DNA of 64,000 nucleotides from NCBI RefSeq assembly GCF_001045555.1, contig NZ_LFBU01000001.1, forward strand, positions 186,001-250,000, in the 5' to 3' direction. Each line of letters begins with the position of its first letter. Within the stretch, counting starts at the first letter, position 1. The notes under the pieces were generated by a model. It had not been told where the DNA came from. It saw only the letters and a program-made list of their open reading frames with translations, and ran no database searches. Below, in pieces: positions 34,822 through 42,947 of the stretch. Made by a program: the position numbers and the translations under genes. The DNA is from Marinobacter subterrani. GTDB lineage: Bacteria; Pseudomonadota; Gammaproteobacteria; Pseudomonadales; Oleiphilaceae.

Positions 34822-35511
34822 TTACCCGGTTGAACCCGACCAGGGGCCCCGGATAATCCGGGTGGTTTCACGAAATGAGAGGTCTGCCCGCTGGGCCATG
34901 GCCAGTGAACAGCGTTGCCCGGGCCAGCTGCCCCGGCGTTTGAGTACATTCACCTTGAGATCCTGCTGCTCGCCCGGTTCGAGTTCCAGGCGCAGGGCAG
35001 CCGGAGAATTCTGCTCGGCGTAGCGCCGCTCCCGGAACAGAACGCACACGTTGCTACCGGCTTCGGCTGCCAGTTGCAGGCGGCGGACTTCCCGGGAGGC
35101 CAGTTTCCCCGGCCAGGCCATCACCAGGCCCGTTACCGGTGAGCGCAGGCAGTTCTCAAGGGTCCACAGAAAGTCGCCCTCATCTTCGGTATGGATCAGC
35201 ACCACCTGGTCCAGATTCACACCCTCCCGAGCCAGGGCAGGGGCATAGGGTGTGTGGGGCGGGTTCAGCCAGAACACGCTTTTGCCCTCTTCGCACAGCC
35301 GCTGTAGGAGCGGCAGCAGCAAATGCAACTCACCAATACCCGGTGCATCCAGCAGGCATTCGCTCAGGGCGCCCCGGGGCCAGCCCAGGCCTCCGAGCTG
35401 GTTATCCAGAACCTGATACCCGGTTGGTTCCGCCGGCTGTGTGGTCCGGGTGTGACGGTGCCCCTGCCAGACACGGGCATCCTGCATCAGCGTGTTCAGA
35501 AGCTCGCTCAT
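34822..35511 (-). CDS. imuA: ImuA, RecA-like mutasome protein
   Basis: 229 residues from MSELLNTLMQDARVWQGHRH. The motif QLGGLGWPRGALSECLLDAPGIGELHLLLPLL is the ImuA form of a RecA/SulA-like P-loop region, with a degenerate Walker A. It is the first gene of imuA-imuB-dnaE2 and lies about 20 bp downstream of a perfect LexA box. The ATG at 35511 is used; the longer frame would extend through the LexA box. Confidence 0.92.
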   Translation of the reverse strand: MSELLNTLMQDARVWQGHRHTRTTQPAEPTGYQVLDNQLGGLGWPRGALSECLLDAPGIGELHLLLPLLQRLCEEGKSVFWLNPPHTPYAPALAREGVNLDQVVLIHTEDEGDFLWTLENCLRSPVTGLVMAWPGKLASREVRRLQLAAEAGSNVCVLFRERRYAEQNSPAALRLELEPGEQQDLKVNVLKRRGSWPGQRCSLAMAQRADLSFRETTRIIRGPWSGSTG

Positions 35512-35528
35512 GATGAAAACTCTCGAAA

Positions 35529-35548
35529 TACTGTTTAAATATACAGTA
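35529..35548 (-). promoter_or_regulatory. LexA (SOS) box of the imuA operon
   Basis: TACTGTTTAAATATACAGTA contains CTGT-N8-ACAG at 35531-35546 with matching flanks, an ideal gammaproteobacterial LexA site. It lies about 20 bp upstream of the imuA ATG. Confidence 0.92.
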
Positions 35549-35639
35549 TTCGGAAAGCGACCGGATTTCAAGAGAAGGGTTGATAAAGCGAAGAGCCCGA
35601 CCCACGCTTGTAGTACAGCCATCAACCATGGAGGTTGAA

Positions 35640-35987
35640 ATGATTGACCTGAAAGCCCACAGCTGTGAAGCCTGCAGCCCGAACGCACCCAAGGCGACCG
35701 AGGAAGAAAAGCAGCAGCTACACAAAGATGTTCCGGACTGGGAGATCCTGGACATTGACGGTGAAGAGCAGCTTCACAAGGTCTACAAGCTTAAAAACTT
35801 TGTGAAGGCCCTGGAGTTCACTAACAAGATTGGCGAACTCGCCGAAGAAGAAGACCACCATCCTGTGGTTGTTCTGGAGTACGGCAAAGTCGCAGTGAGC
35901 TGGTGGAGCCATGAAATCGGCGGACTGCACAAAAATGACTTTATCCTGGCGGCAAGAACCGACGCTGCCTTTAGCGATATGCAATAA
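35640..35987 (+). CDS. phhB: Pterin-4a-carbinolamine dehydratase
   Basis: 115 residues from MIDLKAHSCEACSPNAPKATEEEKQQLHKDVPDW. The active-site signature EEEDHHPVVVLEYGKVAVSWWSHEIGGLHKNDFILAARTD is intact. The enzyme dehydrates 4a-hydroxytetrahydropterin to recycle the cofactor of phenylalanine hydroxylase, although no phhA is in the window. A GGAGG sits before ATG 35640. It diverges from imuA. Confidence 0.95.
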   Translation: MIDLKAHSCEACSPNAPKATEEEKQQLHKDVPDWEILDIDGEEQLHKVYKLKNFVKALEFTNKIGELAEEEDHHPVVVLEYGKVAVSWWSHEIGGLHKNDFILAARTDAAFSDMQ

Positions 35988-36044
35988 TTCAAACTGCGGC
36001 GGAACCCCGCTTCCGCCGCGTTCCTTCCGGAGATCGCCAGCAAC

Positions 36045-36320
36045 ATGGTTGAAGACCGCACCGATAACCCCCTGACTCTGCAGTTGGGTCATGAAGAGCT
36101 GATCATTCGTCGACGCTACGAGATGATCAGCATCATCAACGATTTTTTCATCGCCATCTGGTTCCTGGTGGGCAGCATCCTGTTTCTGTTCCCGGAGTAT
36201 GAGACGTCGGCTATCTGGCTGTTTATCATCGGCAGCTTTCAATTTCTGGTTCGCCCGACCATCCGGCTTATCAGCCACATTCACGTTAAGCGGATTCCAG
36301 CCAGCAACTGGGAGAGTTAG
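36045..36320 (+). CDS. YrhK-domain membrane protein
   Basis: 91 residues. The pattern [41 protein letters not shown]...[22 protein letters not shown] gives two membrane helices and matches the YrhK domain. Function unknown. It converges with intI and the two stop codons overlap by four bases. Confidence 0.85.
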   Translation: MVEDRTDNPLTLQLGHEELIIRRRYEMISIINDFFIAIWFLVGSILFLFPEYETSAIWLFIIGSFQFLVRPTIRLISHIHVKRIPASNWES

Positions 36321-37303
36321 AAGCCTTCATCAACCGGGCTACGCACACCAAAACCGCCCCTGCGAACAACGTGGGTGTAGATTTCTGTGGTGCGCAAATC
36401 CGAGTGACCAAGCAGTTTCTGGATAGTGCGGAGATCATAGCCGGCTTCAAGCAAGCGTGTGGCAAAACTGTGGCGAAAGGTATGACTGCCCGCGAGTTTG
36501 CGGATGCTGGCCGCCTGGATAGCTCGGCGAACGTGCTTTTGAACAGTTCGATCCAGTAAATGATGGCGCCTGCGAATGTTTGAGCGAGGATCCCGTGAAA
36601 GCTCCTGCGCGGGAAAGATATACTGCCAGCCGGGCTCCTGACTGGCATTGGGATATTTGCGTGCAAGGCCCGCCGGAAGATAAACAGAGCCAAATCCTTT
36701 CAAAAGATCCGCCTGATGCTGGTGCAGCGCGGAATCGATCTGTTCCTTTAACGGCTCGACGAGACGGTCTGGCAATAGCGTAATTCGGTCTTTAGCACCT
36801 TTGCCGCTTCGAACAATCAACTGTTGCATATCAAAATCAACATCTTTGACTCTTAGGCGCAGGGCTTCGTTGATACGCAGACCGGAGCCATAGAGGAGCA
36901 TGGCCACAAGCTTGTAGTCTCCACTCAGGTTGTGAATAACGGATCTGGCTTCTTCCGCACTGAATACCGTTGGCAGCTTTACCGGCTTTCTGGATTGCTC
37001 GAACTTCAGATCGTCCAGAGGTTGGCCCAGGAATTCCCGATATAAAAACACCAATGCGTTCAAAGCGACTCTCTGGGTAGAGGCGCTGGCGTTTGCCTGC
37101 AAAACCAGATGAGACAGAAATGCTTCGACTTCTGCAGAGCCCATAGCTTCAGGGTGTTGGAGGCCATGGAAACGGATAAAGCGTTTGATCCAAAACAGGT
37201 AGGTTTTCTCTGTCTTATACGCCATGCCTCGCGGGCGAATAAAACCTCGAACTTTGTCCAAAAAACGGGTTGGTTGCGCAGGTATCGGGGTAGGGATATC
37301 CAT
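36317..37303 (-). CDS. intI: Integron integrase IntI
   Basis: 328 residues, tyrosine recombinase. Catalytic residues are visible: the Arg in [31 protein letters not shown] (HxxR), [16 protein letters not shown] (His and the nucleophile Tyr). An extra segment (about residues 195-250, [41 protein letters not shown]) is the IntI-specific patch that recognises folded single-stranded attC. It excises and inserts cassettes. The gene points away from the array, the standard integron layout, and has a LexA box just upstream. Confidence 0.97.
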   Translation of the reverse strand: MDIPTPIPAQPTRFLDKVRGFIRPRGMAYKTEKTYLFWIKRFIRFHGLQHPEAMGSAEVEAFLSHLVLQANASASTQRVALNALVFLYREFLGQPLDDLKFEQSRKPVKLPTVFSAEEARSVIHNLSGDYKLVAMLLYGSGLRINEALRLRVKDVDFDMQQLIVRSGKGAKDRITLLPDRLVEPLKEQIDSALHQHQADLLKGFGSVYLPAGLARKYPNASQEPGWQYIFPAQELSRDPRSNIRRRHHLLDRTVQKHVRRAIQAASIRKLAGSHTFRHSFATRLLEAGYDLRTIQKLLGHSDLRTTEIYTHVVRRGGFGVRSPVDEGF

Positions 37304-37317
37304 ATCCAGTCATCCTT

Positions 37318-37337
37318 TACTGTTTTTATATACAGTA
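37318..37337 (-). promoter_or_regulatory. LexA (SOS) box of intI
   Basis: TACTGTTTTTATATACAGTA contains CTGT-N8-ACAG at 37320-37335, 15 bp upstream of the intI start codon. It differs at only two positions from the imuA box at 35529. Confidence 0.93.
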
Positions 37338-37374
37338 TATCGGTTTGAGCCGAAGTCAAGAGGCAGATGTTAGC

Positions 37375-37655
37375 GGAGTTATACGAACCCGTTCGCAAAA
37401 CTCCAGATATCACATGAGAAATGTCGGTAACTATCTGATAGGGTTGGAAAGTTGGAGCGGGAATGGCAAAGTTATACGCCCACGGTGGGAGCAGGAGTGG
37501 CTCAAAAGAGGGCGTATAACTCCGGCGGTAGCCGTGGTGATTGGTGCTCAAGAGGCTGTTTTTATTAAAGAAGCTCGTGATTTCTTGAGCGTGTTTGAAT
37601 GAAGTTTTACGAACGGGTGATATACGAACGCGTTCGTATAATTAGCTGTTAGAGA
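37375..37655 (+). promoter_or_regulatory. attI region with repeated palindromes
   Basis: The 354-bp spacer between intI and cassette 1 holds no convincing gene. The attI crossover is G^TT at 37648. Three related arms carry ACGAAC: a 30-bp imperfect inverted repeat at 37375-37404, a single arm at 37609-37614, and a perfect 20-bp palindrome TATACGAACGCGTTCGTATA at 37621-37640, ending eight bases before the crossover. They are candidates for integrase binding or a regulator. The exact left limit of attI cannot be read. Confidence 0.6.
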
Positions 37656-37657
37656 CT

Positions 37658-38245
37658 ATGGATACTAAAACGAACACATGGAATTTCGGCAATAGGGTTC
37701 TTTATCAAATGTGTGAACAGCATCCTCTACACAATGATGAGGACGTTATCGCTGGAAAGATTTGGCTTATTGGACGTGCTTACTCGGCGGCTATAGAAAG
37801 AAAAGCCGGTGATAACATCGTTGAAGGTGAAAACTTCTATGCAGCGAAGGTTGCTCCCATGATCCGAGCTTCAGACCTTGATGGCTGGATAAAATCAGTG
37901 CGCCATATAGAGCGGGTTACGGTGGATAACGTTGAGCAGGTTTTGAGCGTACATAAAAATTTCACGGATCTGCTCAAGGACATAACCGGAATAGAAAAAA
38001 GGTCACTGGCATCAAAGTATTTACATTTTCACTTGCCAAATGCCTTTTTCATTTTCGACTCAGTCGCGAATAAAGAGCTACGAAAGCGTCTGAAAGGGAG
38101 GCGTTTCAAGTATCCAAAAGAATATGATGATGCTTATGCTGCATTCGTCGTTCGGTGTCTAGAGTTTCGCAATACGGTATTGGAACGCACCGGTAAACGG
38201 AACACACATCCTCGTGAGCTTGATAAGCTCCTACTTGGGTACTAA
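37658..38245 (+). CDS. Cassette 1: unknown protein, 195 aa
   Basis: 195 residues starting nine bases after the attI crossover. The mostly helical sequence includes AGKIWLIGRAYSAAIERK and RSLASKYLHFHLPNAFFIFDSVANKELR. The latter 'ASKYLHFHxPxxFxIxDS' pattern is seen in uncharacterised bacterial proteins. As the first cassette it is the one nearest any array promoter and the most recently integrated. No function assigned. Confidence 0.8.
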   Translation: MDTKTNTWNFGNRVLYQMCEQHPLHNDEDVIAGKIWLIGRAYSAAIERKAGDNIVEGENFYAAKVAPMIRASDLDGWIKSVRHIERVTVDNVEQVLSVHKNFTDLLKDITGIEKRSLASKYLHFHLPNAFFIFDSVANKELRKRLKGRRFKYPKEYDDAYAAFVVRCLEFRNTVLERTGKRNTHPRELDKLLLGY

Positions 38246-38249
38246 TTAT

Positions 38250-38324
38250 CTCTAACAATCGCGTCAACGGGACCGCTTTGTTCCGCTGCGCTCCACAAAT
38301 CGGCCCGTTACGCCAGCGTTACAC
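38250..38324 (+). repeat. attC 1
   Basis: The R'' box ends in TAAC at 38256 and the crossover GTTACAC begins at 38318. The inner arms pair ACGGGACCG with CGGCCCGT. Length about 75 bp. Confidence 0.85.
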
Positions 38325-38339
38325 ATTGCAGGAGGCATC

Positions 38340-38726
38340 GTGATAGTCATCTATGGAATCAAAGAACACCTTAACTCGGTTAAGGCTCAGCTCTCCGAAG
38401 TCATTCACGGATGCATGCAGTCCGTACTCGGAATGCCGGAAGACAAGCGGGCTCATCGTTTTATCCCGATGGATGCCGAGGATTTTTATTACCCAGGTGG
38501 CAGAACTCCAGCCTACACTGCCATCGAGATCAACATGATGCAGGGGCGAGCTCCCGAGACCCAAAAAGCTCTGATCAAGGAGCTCTTCAACAAGATTGAG
38601 TCTGTGGTTGGCATATCACCTGTGGACATCGAAGTGACAATTAAGGAGCAACCTGCTCATTGTTGGGGATTTCGGGGCATGACTGGAGACGAGGCACGTG
38701 ACCTCAAGTACTCAGTCAATGTGTAA
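38340..38726 (+). CDS. Cassette 2: tautomerase-like protein lacking Pro-1
   Basis: 128 residues. The sequence VKAQLSEVIHGCMQSVLGMPEDKRAHRFIPMDAEDFYYPGGRTPAYTAIEINMMQGRAPETQKALIKELFNKIE with VGISPVDIEVTI matches the tautomerase superfamily. Members normally use an N-terminal proline after Met, but here the best start (GTG, after AGGAGG) gives MIVIYG. Either the start differs or the catalytic proline is missing. Residues aligned with the second half of the fold are well kept. Confidence 0.78.
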   Translation: MIVIYGIKEHLNSVKAQLSEVIHGCMQSVLGMPEDKRAHRFIPMDAEDFYYPGGRTPAYTAIEINMMQGRAPETQKALIKELFNKIESVVGISPVDIEVTIKEQPAHCWGFRGMTGDEARDLKYSVNV

Positions 38727-38807
38727 CAAATCGCTCAAGTACGTTCCCGGCCTGACGGCCGTCCACCGGACGTCCCTGACGGGCCGCCGCTTAGCTTCGC
38801 GTTAGCT
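38721..38807 (+). repeat. attC 2
   Basis: TAAC at 38724-38727 overlaps the cassette 2 stop codon; crossover at G 38801 (GTTAGCT). The long inner palindrome includes GGCCTGACGGCC. Confidence 0.88.
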
Positions 38808-39229
38808 GAGAAGTGCGCTGTTCCTTTGGGGTGGTTCGGTGCCAGTGGCATTGGCCGCAAACGGGTAGCAAAATCGTCAAGGTCGGTGGTTTGCCAAGGC
38901 CGTCGAAATCCGTCGTCAGGTTGGCAGCTCAGTCGGTCAGCGGTGTTGGTAAAAGCTTGGGTGTTTGCCGTGCGGGGCCGTCCGGCGAAACCTGGTTCCT
39001 TGCTTACCTGCTACTCTGAAGTTCAGGTTCGTTCACCGCATCATCGGCGGTGGTTTTAATCAAGGTGCACTGGGCAGAGCTTGTGCCCCAAAGAAACGGA
39101 GCAGGCTGTCATGCTGGTTGCCAAAGATCGGGTTTCATTCCGGTTCGGTTGTTCGCAGCTAACAAAGCCATCAAATTCGCTCCCTACGGTCGCCGGACGC
39201 CCTTGTCAGGGCGCCGTTTATGGCCGGCG
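38802..39229 (+). other. Cassette 3: gene-less cassette, identical to cassette 20
   Basis: 428 bp with no believable gene; the open frames (for example 38826-39059) have odd composition and no ribosome site. The whole unit, including its attC, is identical base for base to 51377-51804. It may carry a promoter, a small RNA or a decayed gene. Confidence 0.75.
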
Positions 39230-39235
39230 TTATGT
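39157..39235 (+). repeat. attC 3
   Basis: R'' AGCTAAC at 39157-39163, crossover G 39229 (GTTATGT). It is identical to attC 20 up to the crossover. Confidence 0.88.
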
Positions 39236-39249
39236 TTTGTGGGGCATGA

Positions 39250-39837
39250 ATGAGTGAACTGCAAGAAATCGAAAAACTATTAAAGGCCGCTATGCAGTCC
39301 TTAGAGGTGGGTCTTGAAGAATACTGGCCGGTCGTTAATCCTGATAAGAATGGATTGCAAGAGGCGAACCTTACCACTCACTTAGCTCATAAGGCACTCA
39401 ACTCCGGATTCTATGCGTATCCGCAAGCATCTAACGCTCATTTTGAAGCCGGCCATAGTCGCGTCGATTTACTTCTAATCCGAAAAACGGAAAGAATAAA
39501 AACTGCAGTGCTTGTAGAAGCCAAGAAGCTCTATTCATCAGAGAAGGCTTTAGAGCTTGTGTCAGACTTTGAGAAAATTCGTAGATTCCGTTTCGTGCCG
39601 GACCGAATTCAAAAAGGCGCCGACCTCGAAACAGTCAAATATGGCCTTTTGATGGCGATAACAACTAGCTCTGCAAATATGGAATGGTGGAACGACCCAT
39701 ATGATTGGGATTTTGGGGCATCTTGGGACAAGCTCAAAGCCATTATTGAGACGGCTGCACTTAGGTCATCAGTTACTTTACCAGCGCGCAGGCATCAGTA
39801 TGTTTTGTACGCTGTATTCGAGCTGGGGAGAACATAA
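39250..39837 (+). CDS. Cassette 4: PD-(D/E)XK nuclease-like protein
   Basis: 195 residues. HFEAGHSRVDLLLIRKTERIKTAVLVEAKKLYSSEKALELVSDFEKI has the pattern of a PD-(D/E)XK active site: Asp in VDLLLI, then ExK in VLVEAKK on the next strand, followed by a helix. An N-terminal helix with the EANLTTHLAHKAL region also fits restriction-endonuclease-like folds. It may be a defence nuclease, but no partner methylase or sensor is encoded in the cassette. Single-gene cassette with its own start just after the attC. Confidence 0.7.
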   Translation: MSELQEIEKLLKAAMQSLEVGLEEYWPVVNPDKNGLQEANLTTHLAHKALNSGFYAYPQASNAHFEAGHSRVDLLLIRKTERIKTAVLVEAKKLYSSEKALELVSDFEKIRRFRFVPDRIQKGADLETVKYGLLMAITTSSANMEWWNDPYDWDFGASWDKLKAIIETAALRSSVTLPARRHQYVLYAVFELGRT

Positions 39838-39907
39838 CCAGTAGCGCCAGTCGGACCGGTTTGTTTCGCTGCGCTACACAAACCGGCCGCTGCGCATAGC
39901 GTTAGCT
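39832..39907 (+). repeat. attC 4
   Basis: ACATAAC at 39832-39838 overlaps the stop of the nuclease-like gene; crossover G 39901 (GTTAGCT). Arms GGACCGGTTTGT / ACAAACCGGCC pair. Confidence 0.88.
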
Positions 39908-39914
39908 CTACAAG

Positions 39915-40709
39915 ATGAGATCGAGCATGAAGGAAAAATTAAAAAAGTTATTTGGGGTTTTGCCATTCGCAGCTGCTGCAGGAGCTTCTGTTCAAGCCAA
40001 TGAAATGGATGAAGACGCATTTTGGCAGAAGGTTTATGACGTCAGGACGAGCTACTATGAGGAAAATATCGGTCAATTCCCACAAGACATCCTGAAAATG
40101 GGAAATATGACAGGAGTTTGGCCTGGTGGTGGTCTGTTTGTAATGTCAGCTGAGAAGCTGGGTAAAGGCCTTTGGGTTTACACGACATTTGGGTTAAGTA
40201 ACCCAGATATGCCGGCCAGCACCATGATGGCCGATTATAAAATTGAAACTGATGACCATGGTCGTGCCAGCAAATACTCAGGTACTTTAAAGGGAAAAGA
40301 GCCTTCCAAAACGTCGGATGGCTATGCTGGGTATGGATATGAAATGTTATTGATCGCCAGAGAAAATACTGAATGGCCACTCTGGTTCATGCAGTGGTCA
40401 GTAAATGCAGAGATCCTTAACGACGCGGGAATACTAGAACGGGTGGAGAAATATAATGGTCTCACCGTTCAAGATATTCAGGTGGGAGAAAACGAATCAG
40501 TCAACGTGCTTATTGCTAAGGCTCAAAAGCCACTGCCCACGGGTTTGGTGCTTCCAAATGGTAGCATGGATCTGCTCGTGGCCACTGTAATAACAGAAGC
40601 AGAAATGAAGTGGTCTATGGAAAACGGGCGTGACGAACTACTTAAAAGACTAATCGCAGCTAGCATTGGCCAAGTGAGCGATAGAAATAGAGACTCTGTC
40701 GTAAAATGA
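39915..40709 (+). CDS. Cassette 5: SUFU-domain-like protein with possible signal peptide
   Basis: 264 residues. WVYTTFGLSNPDMPAS, YGYEMLLIARENTEWPLWFMQWSVNAEI and the C-terminal LPTGLVLPNGSMDLLVATVITEAEMKWSMENGRDELLKRL resemble bacterial 'suppressor of fused' domain proteins. The first 30 residues (KEKLKKLFGVLPFAAAAGASVQA) look like a signal peptide, which would put the protein outside the cytoplasm, unlike most SUFU-like proteins (often immunity proteins of toxin systems). An alternative start is ATG 39927. Family assignment is by resemblance only. Confidence 0.6.
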   Translation: MRSSMKEKLKKLFGVLPFAAAAGASVQANEMDEDAFWQKVYDVRTSYYEENIGQFPQDILKMGNMTGVWPGGGLFVMSAEKLGKGLWVYTTFGLSNPDMPASTMMADYKIETDDHGRASKYSGTLKGKEPSKTSDGYAGYGYEMLLIARENTEWPLWFMQWSVNAEILNDAGILERVEKYNGLTVQDIQVGENESVNVLIAKAQKPLPTGLVLPNGSMDLLVATVITEAEMKWSMENGRDELLKRLIAASIGQVSDRNRDSVVK

Positions 40710-40779
40710 GCTAACAAGTGGCTGTTGTCGGACGCACCTCCGCTGGCGCTCCGGTGCGCCGCAAAGCCAAGCGTTAGAG
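40709..40779 (+). repeat. attC 5
   Basis: AGCTAAC at 40709-40715 just after the stop; the following bases AAGTG are shared with several other attC sites. Crossover G 40773 (GTTAGAG). Confidence 0.86.
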
Positions 40780-40807
40780 CCATAAAACAACAAAGCTAGG
40801 AGGTAGC

Positions 40808-41038
40808 ATGAAAGTTAGCGATTTACTTAACGAGCGGAAAAAAGATTGCGTTCCCTATGGTAGCGATGTTTCAGCGGGTACGTATCGCTGTGCGGACTGT
40901 GGCCATGAGTACTCAAACCAGTCAAAAACATCATTGCCGCCATGCCCAAAGCTGGAGAAAGTGCCGCATCCGAGAAAATGCTGGAAAATCGTAACTGGGA
41001 AAGGGGATGCTCCGGAAGATCCTTATCCCAATAAATAG
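40808..41038 (+). CDS. Cassette 6: small zinc-ribbon-like protein
   Basis: 76 residues; YRCADCGHEYSNQSKTSLPPCPKLEKVPHPRKCWKI has a CxxC knuckle and two further cysteines, resembling a rubredoxin-like or zinc-ribbon fold. GGAGG precedes the ATG. The cassette attC behind it is interrupted by an IS110-type element. Confidence 0.72.
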   Translation: MKVSDLLNERKKDCVPYGSDVSAGTYRCADCGHEYSNQSKTSLPPCPKLEKVPHPRKCWKIVTGKGDAPEDPYPNK

Positions 41039-41072
41039 CTTTAACAAGTGACTGTGGTGTCAATCACATATA

Positions 41073-42025
<953 letters not shown>

Positions 42026-42231
42026 AATAAGCTGACTCTGCCTTGCTATACGGGCTCGAGGCCCCGATGACTGTACGAGTTATCGCTTGAGAGTCATGCA
42101 GCGCTACGCACTTGTTACCGGTCTCTCGGATGAGGAGCCTGCCAACATCGAGCTGCCGCATGAAGGCCCCCAGCGGCCACTGGGGGTGGGCCTCAATTTA
42201 CCCAAACACGGTAGAAATTATCCATACAAGG
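42026..42231 (-). ncRNA. Candidate IS110 bridge-RNA leader (copy 1)
   Basis: This is the 206-bp non-coding end upstream of the transposase start. It contains a strong hairpin (about 42164-42192, arms AGGCCCCCAG / CTGGGGGTGGGCCT, imperfect). On the transposase strand it also holds GGTAACAAGTGCG (plus 42108-42120), which matches the attC sequence TAACAAGTGC. IS110 elements encode a bridge RNA in this end; whether this one does is inference. Confidence 0.42.
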
Positions 42232-42319
42232 CCATTAAGGTTGTTCCGGGCCGATGGCCCTCCACCGGACGCCCCTGTCGGGGCGCCGCTTATGGCTGGC
42301 GTTAACTGGGAAGGAGCCC

Positions 42320-42865
42320 ATGAATCAGAATCTTGCGGATGAACTAATCAAAATGATGGCGGAAGACCAGCAGCTATTGACGCAGCTCGTCGATTCTGGA
42401 GAACTGGAGTCTGAGCCTTACCATCCCAGTATGAAAGCCCTGCATGAGCACAACGCCTCCCGCCTGAAAGAGATTATTGGCGTGCACGGTTGGCCCGGCA
42501 TTGGGTTAGTGGGGGAGGAGGCTGCCAAAGCTGCATGGCTAGTCGTTCAGCATTCTGTTTCAGATCCCGAGTTTATGGGAAAGTGTATCCCTCTGCTAGA
42601 AGATGCCGTTGCGAGAGAGGACGCAGCTGGCTGGCAGTTGGCGTTCCTCCAGGATCGAATATGTACGCTATCAGGCAAGTCTCAATACTACGGCACCCAG
42701 TTTGATGCTGATGAAAACGGTTGGCCAATACCGTTTCCAATTGAGGATTCTGCTAACGTTAATGAACGTCGTGCGCGTCTTGGGCTGAACTCTCTTGAGG
42801 AACGCCAGGAACAAATTACCGAGCAGATACGGAAACGTCGAGCCAATATCGGGCAAACCAGTTAA
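42320..42865 (+). CDS. Cassette 7: DUF6624 protein
   Basis: 181 residues from MNQNLADELIKMMAEDQQLLTQLVDSGELE with AAGGAG upstream. The block HNASRLKEIIGVHGWPGIGLVGEEAAKAAWLVVQHSVSDPEFMGKCIPLLEDAVAREDAAGWQLAFLQDRI, with YYGTQFDADENG, matches DUF6624, a common cassette and accessory-genome protein of unknown function. Confidence 0.82.
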   Translation: MNQNLADELIKMMAEDQQLLTQLVDSGELESEPYHPSMKALHEHNASRLKEIIGVHGWPGIGLVGEEAAKAAWLVVQHSVSDPEFMGKCIPLLEDAVAREDAAGWQLAFLQDRICTLSGKSQYYGTQFDADENGWPIPFPIEDSANVNERRARLGLNSLEERQEQITEQIRKRRANIGQTS

Positions 42866-42937
42866 CCAAACGCGGCACTCGGACGCCCTTGTCTCCGCTT
42901 CGCTACGTCAAGGTCGCCGGTGCGCTCTGCGTTAAAA
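42860..42937 (+). repeat. attC 7
   Basis: AGTTAAC at 42860-42866 overlaps the stop; crossover G 42931 (GTTAAAA). It is very similar to attC 23 (shared GCGGCACTCGGACGCC and GGTCGCCGGTGCGC). Confidence 0.87.
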
Positions 42938-42947
42938 GGGGTCATGG

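Noticed and set aside
37345..37602. 85-codon frame between intI and cassette 1 as a leader cassette
   Set aside because: No attC-like R'' box follows it. It spans the palindromes of the attI region, and its start codon and ribosome site are poor.
38826..39059. 77-codon frame in cassettes 3 and 20
   Set aside because: Trp/Arg/Ser-rich translation without a ribosome site; identity of the two copies is total, so it gives no evidence of coding selection.
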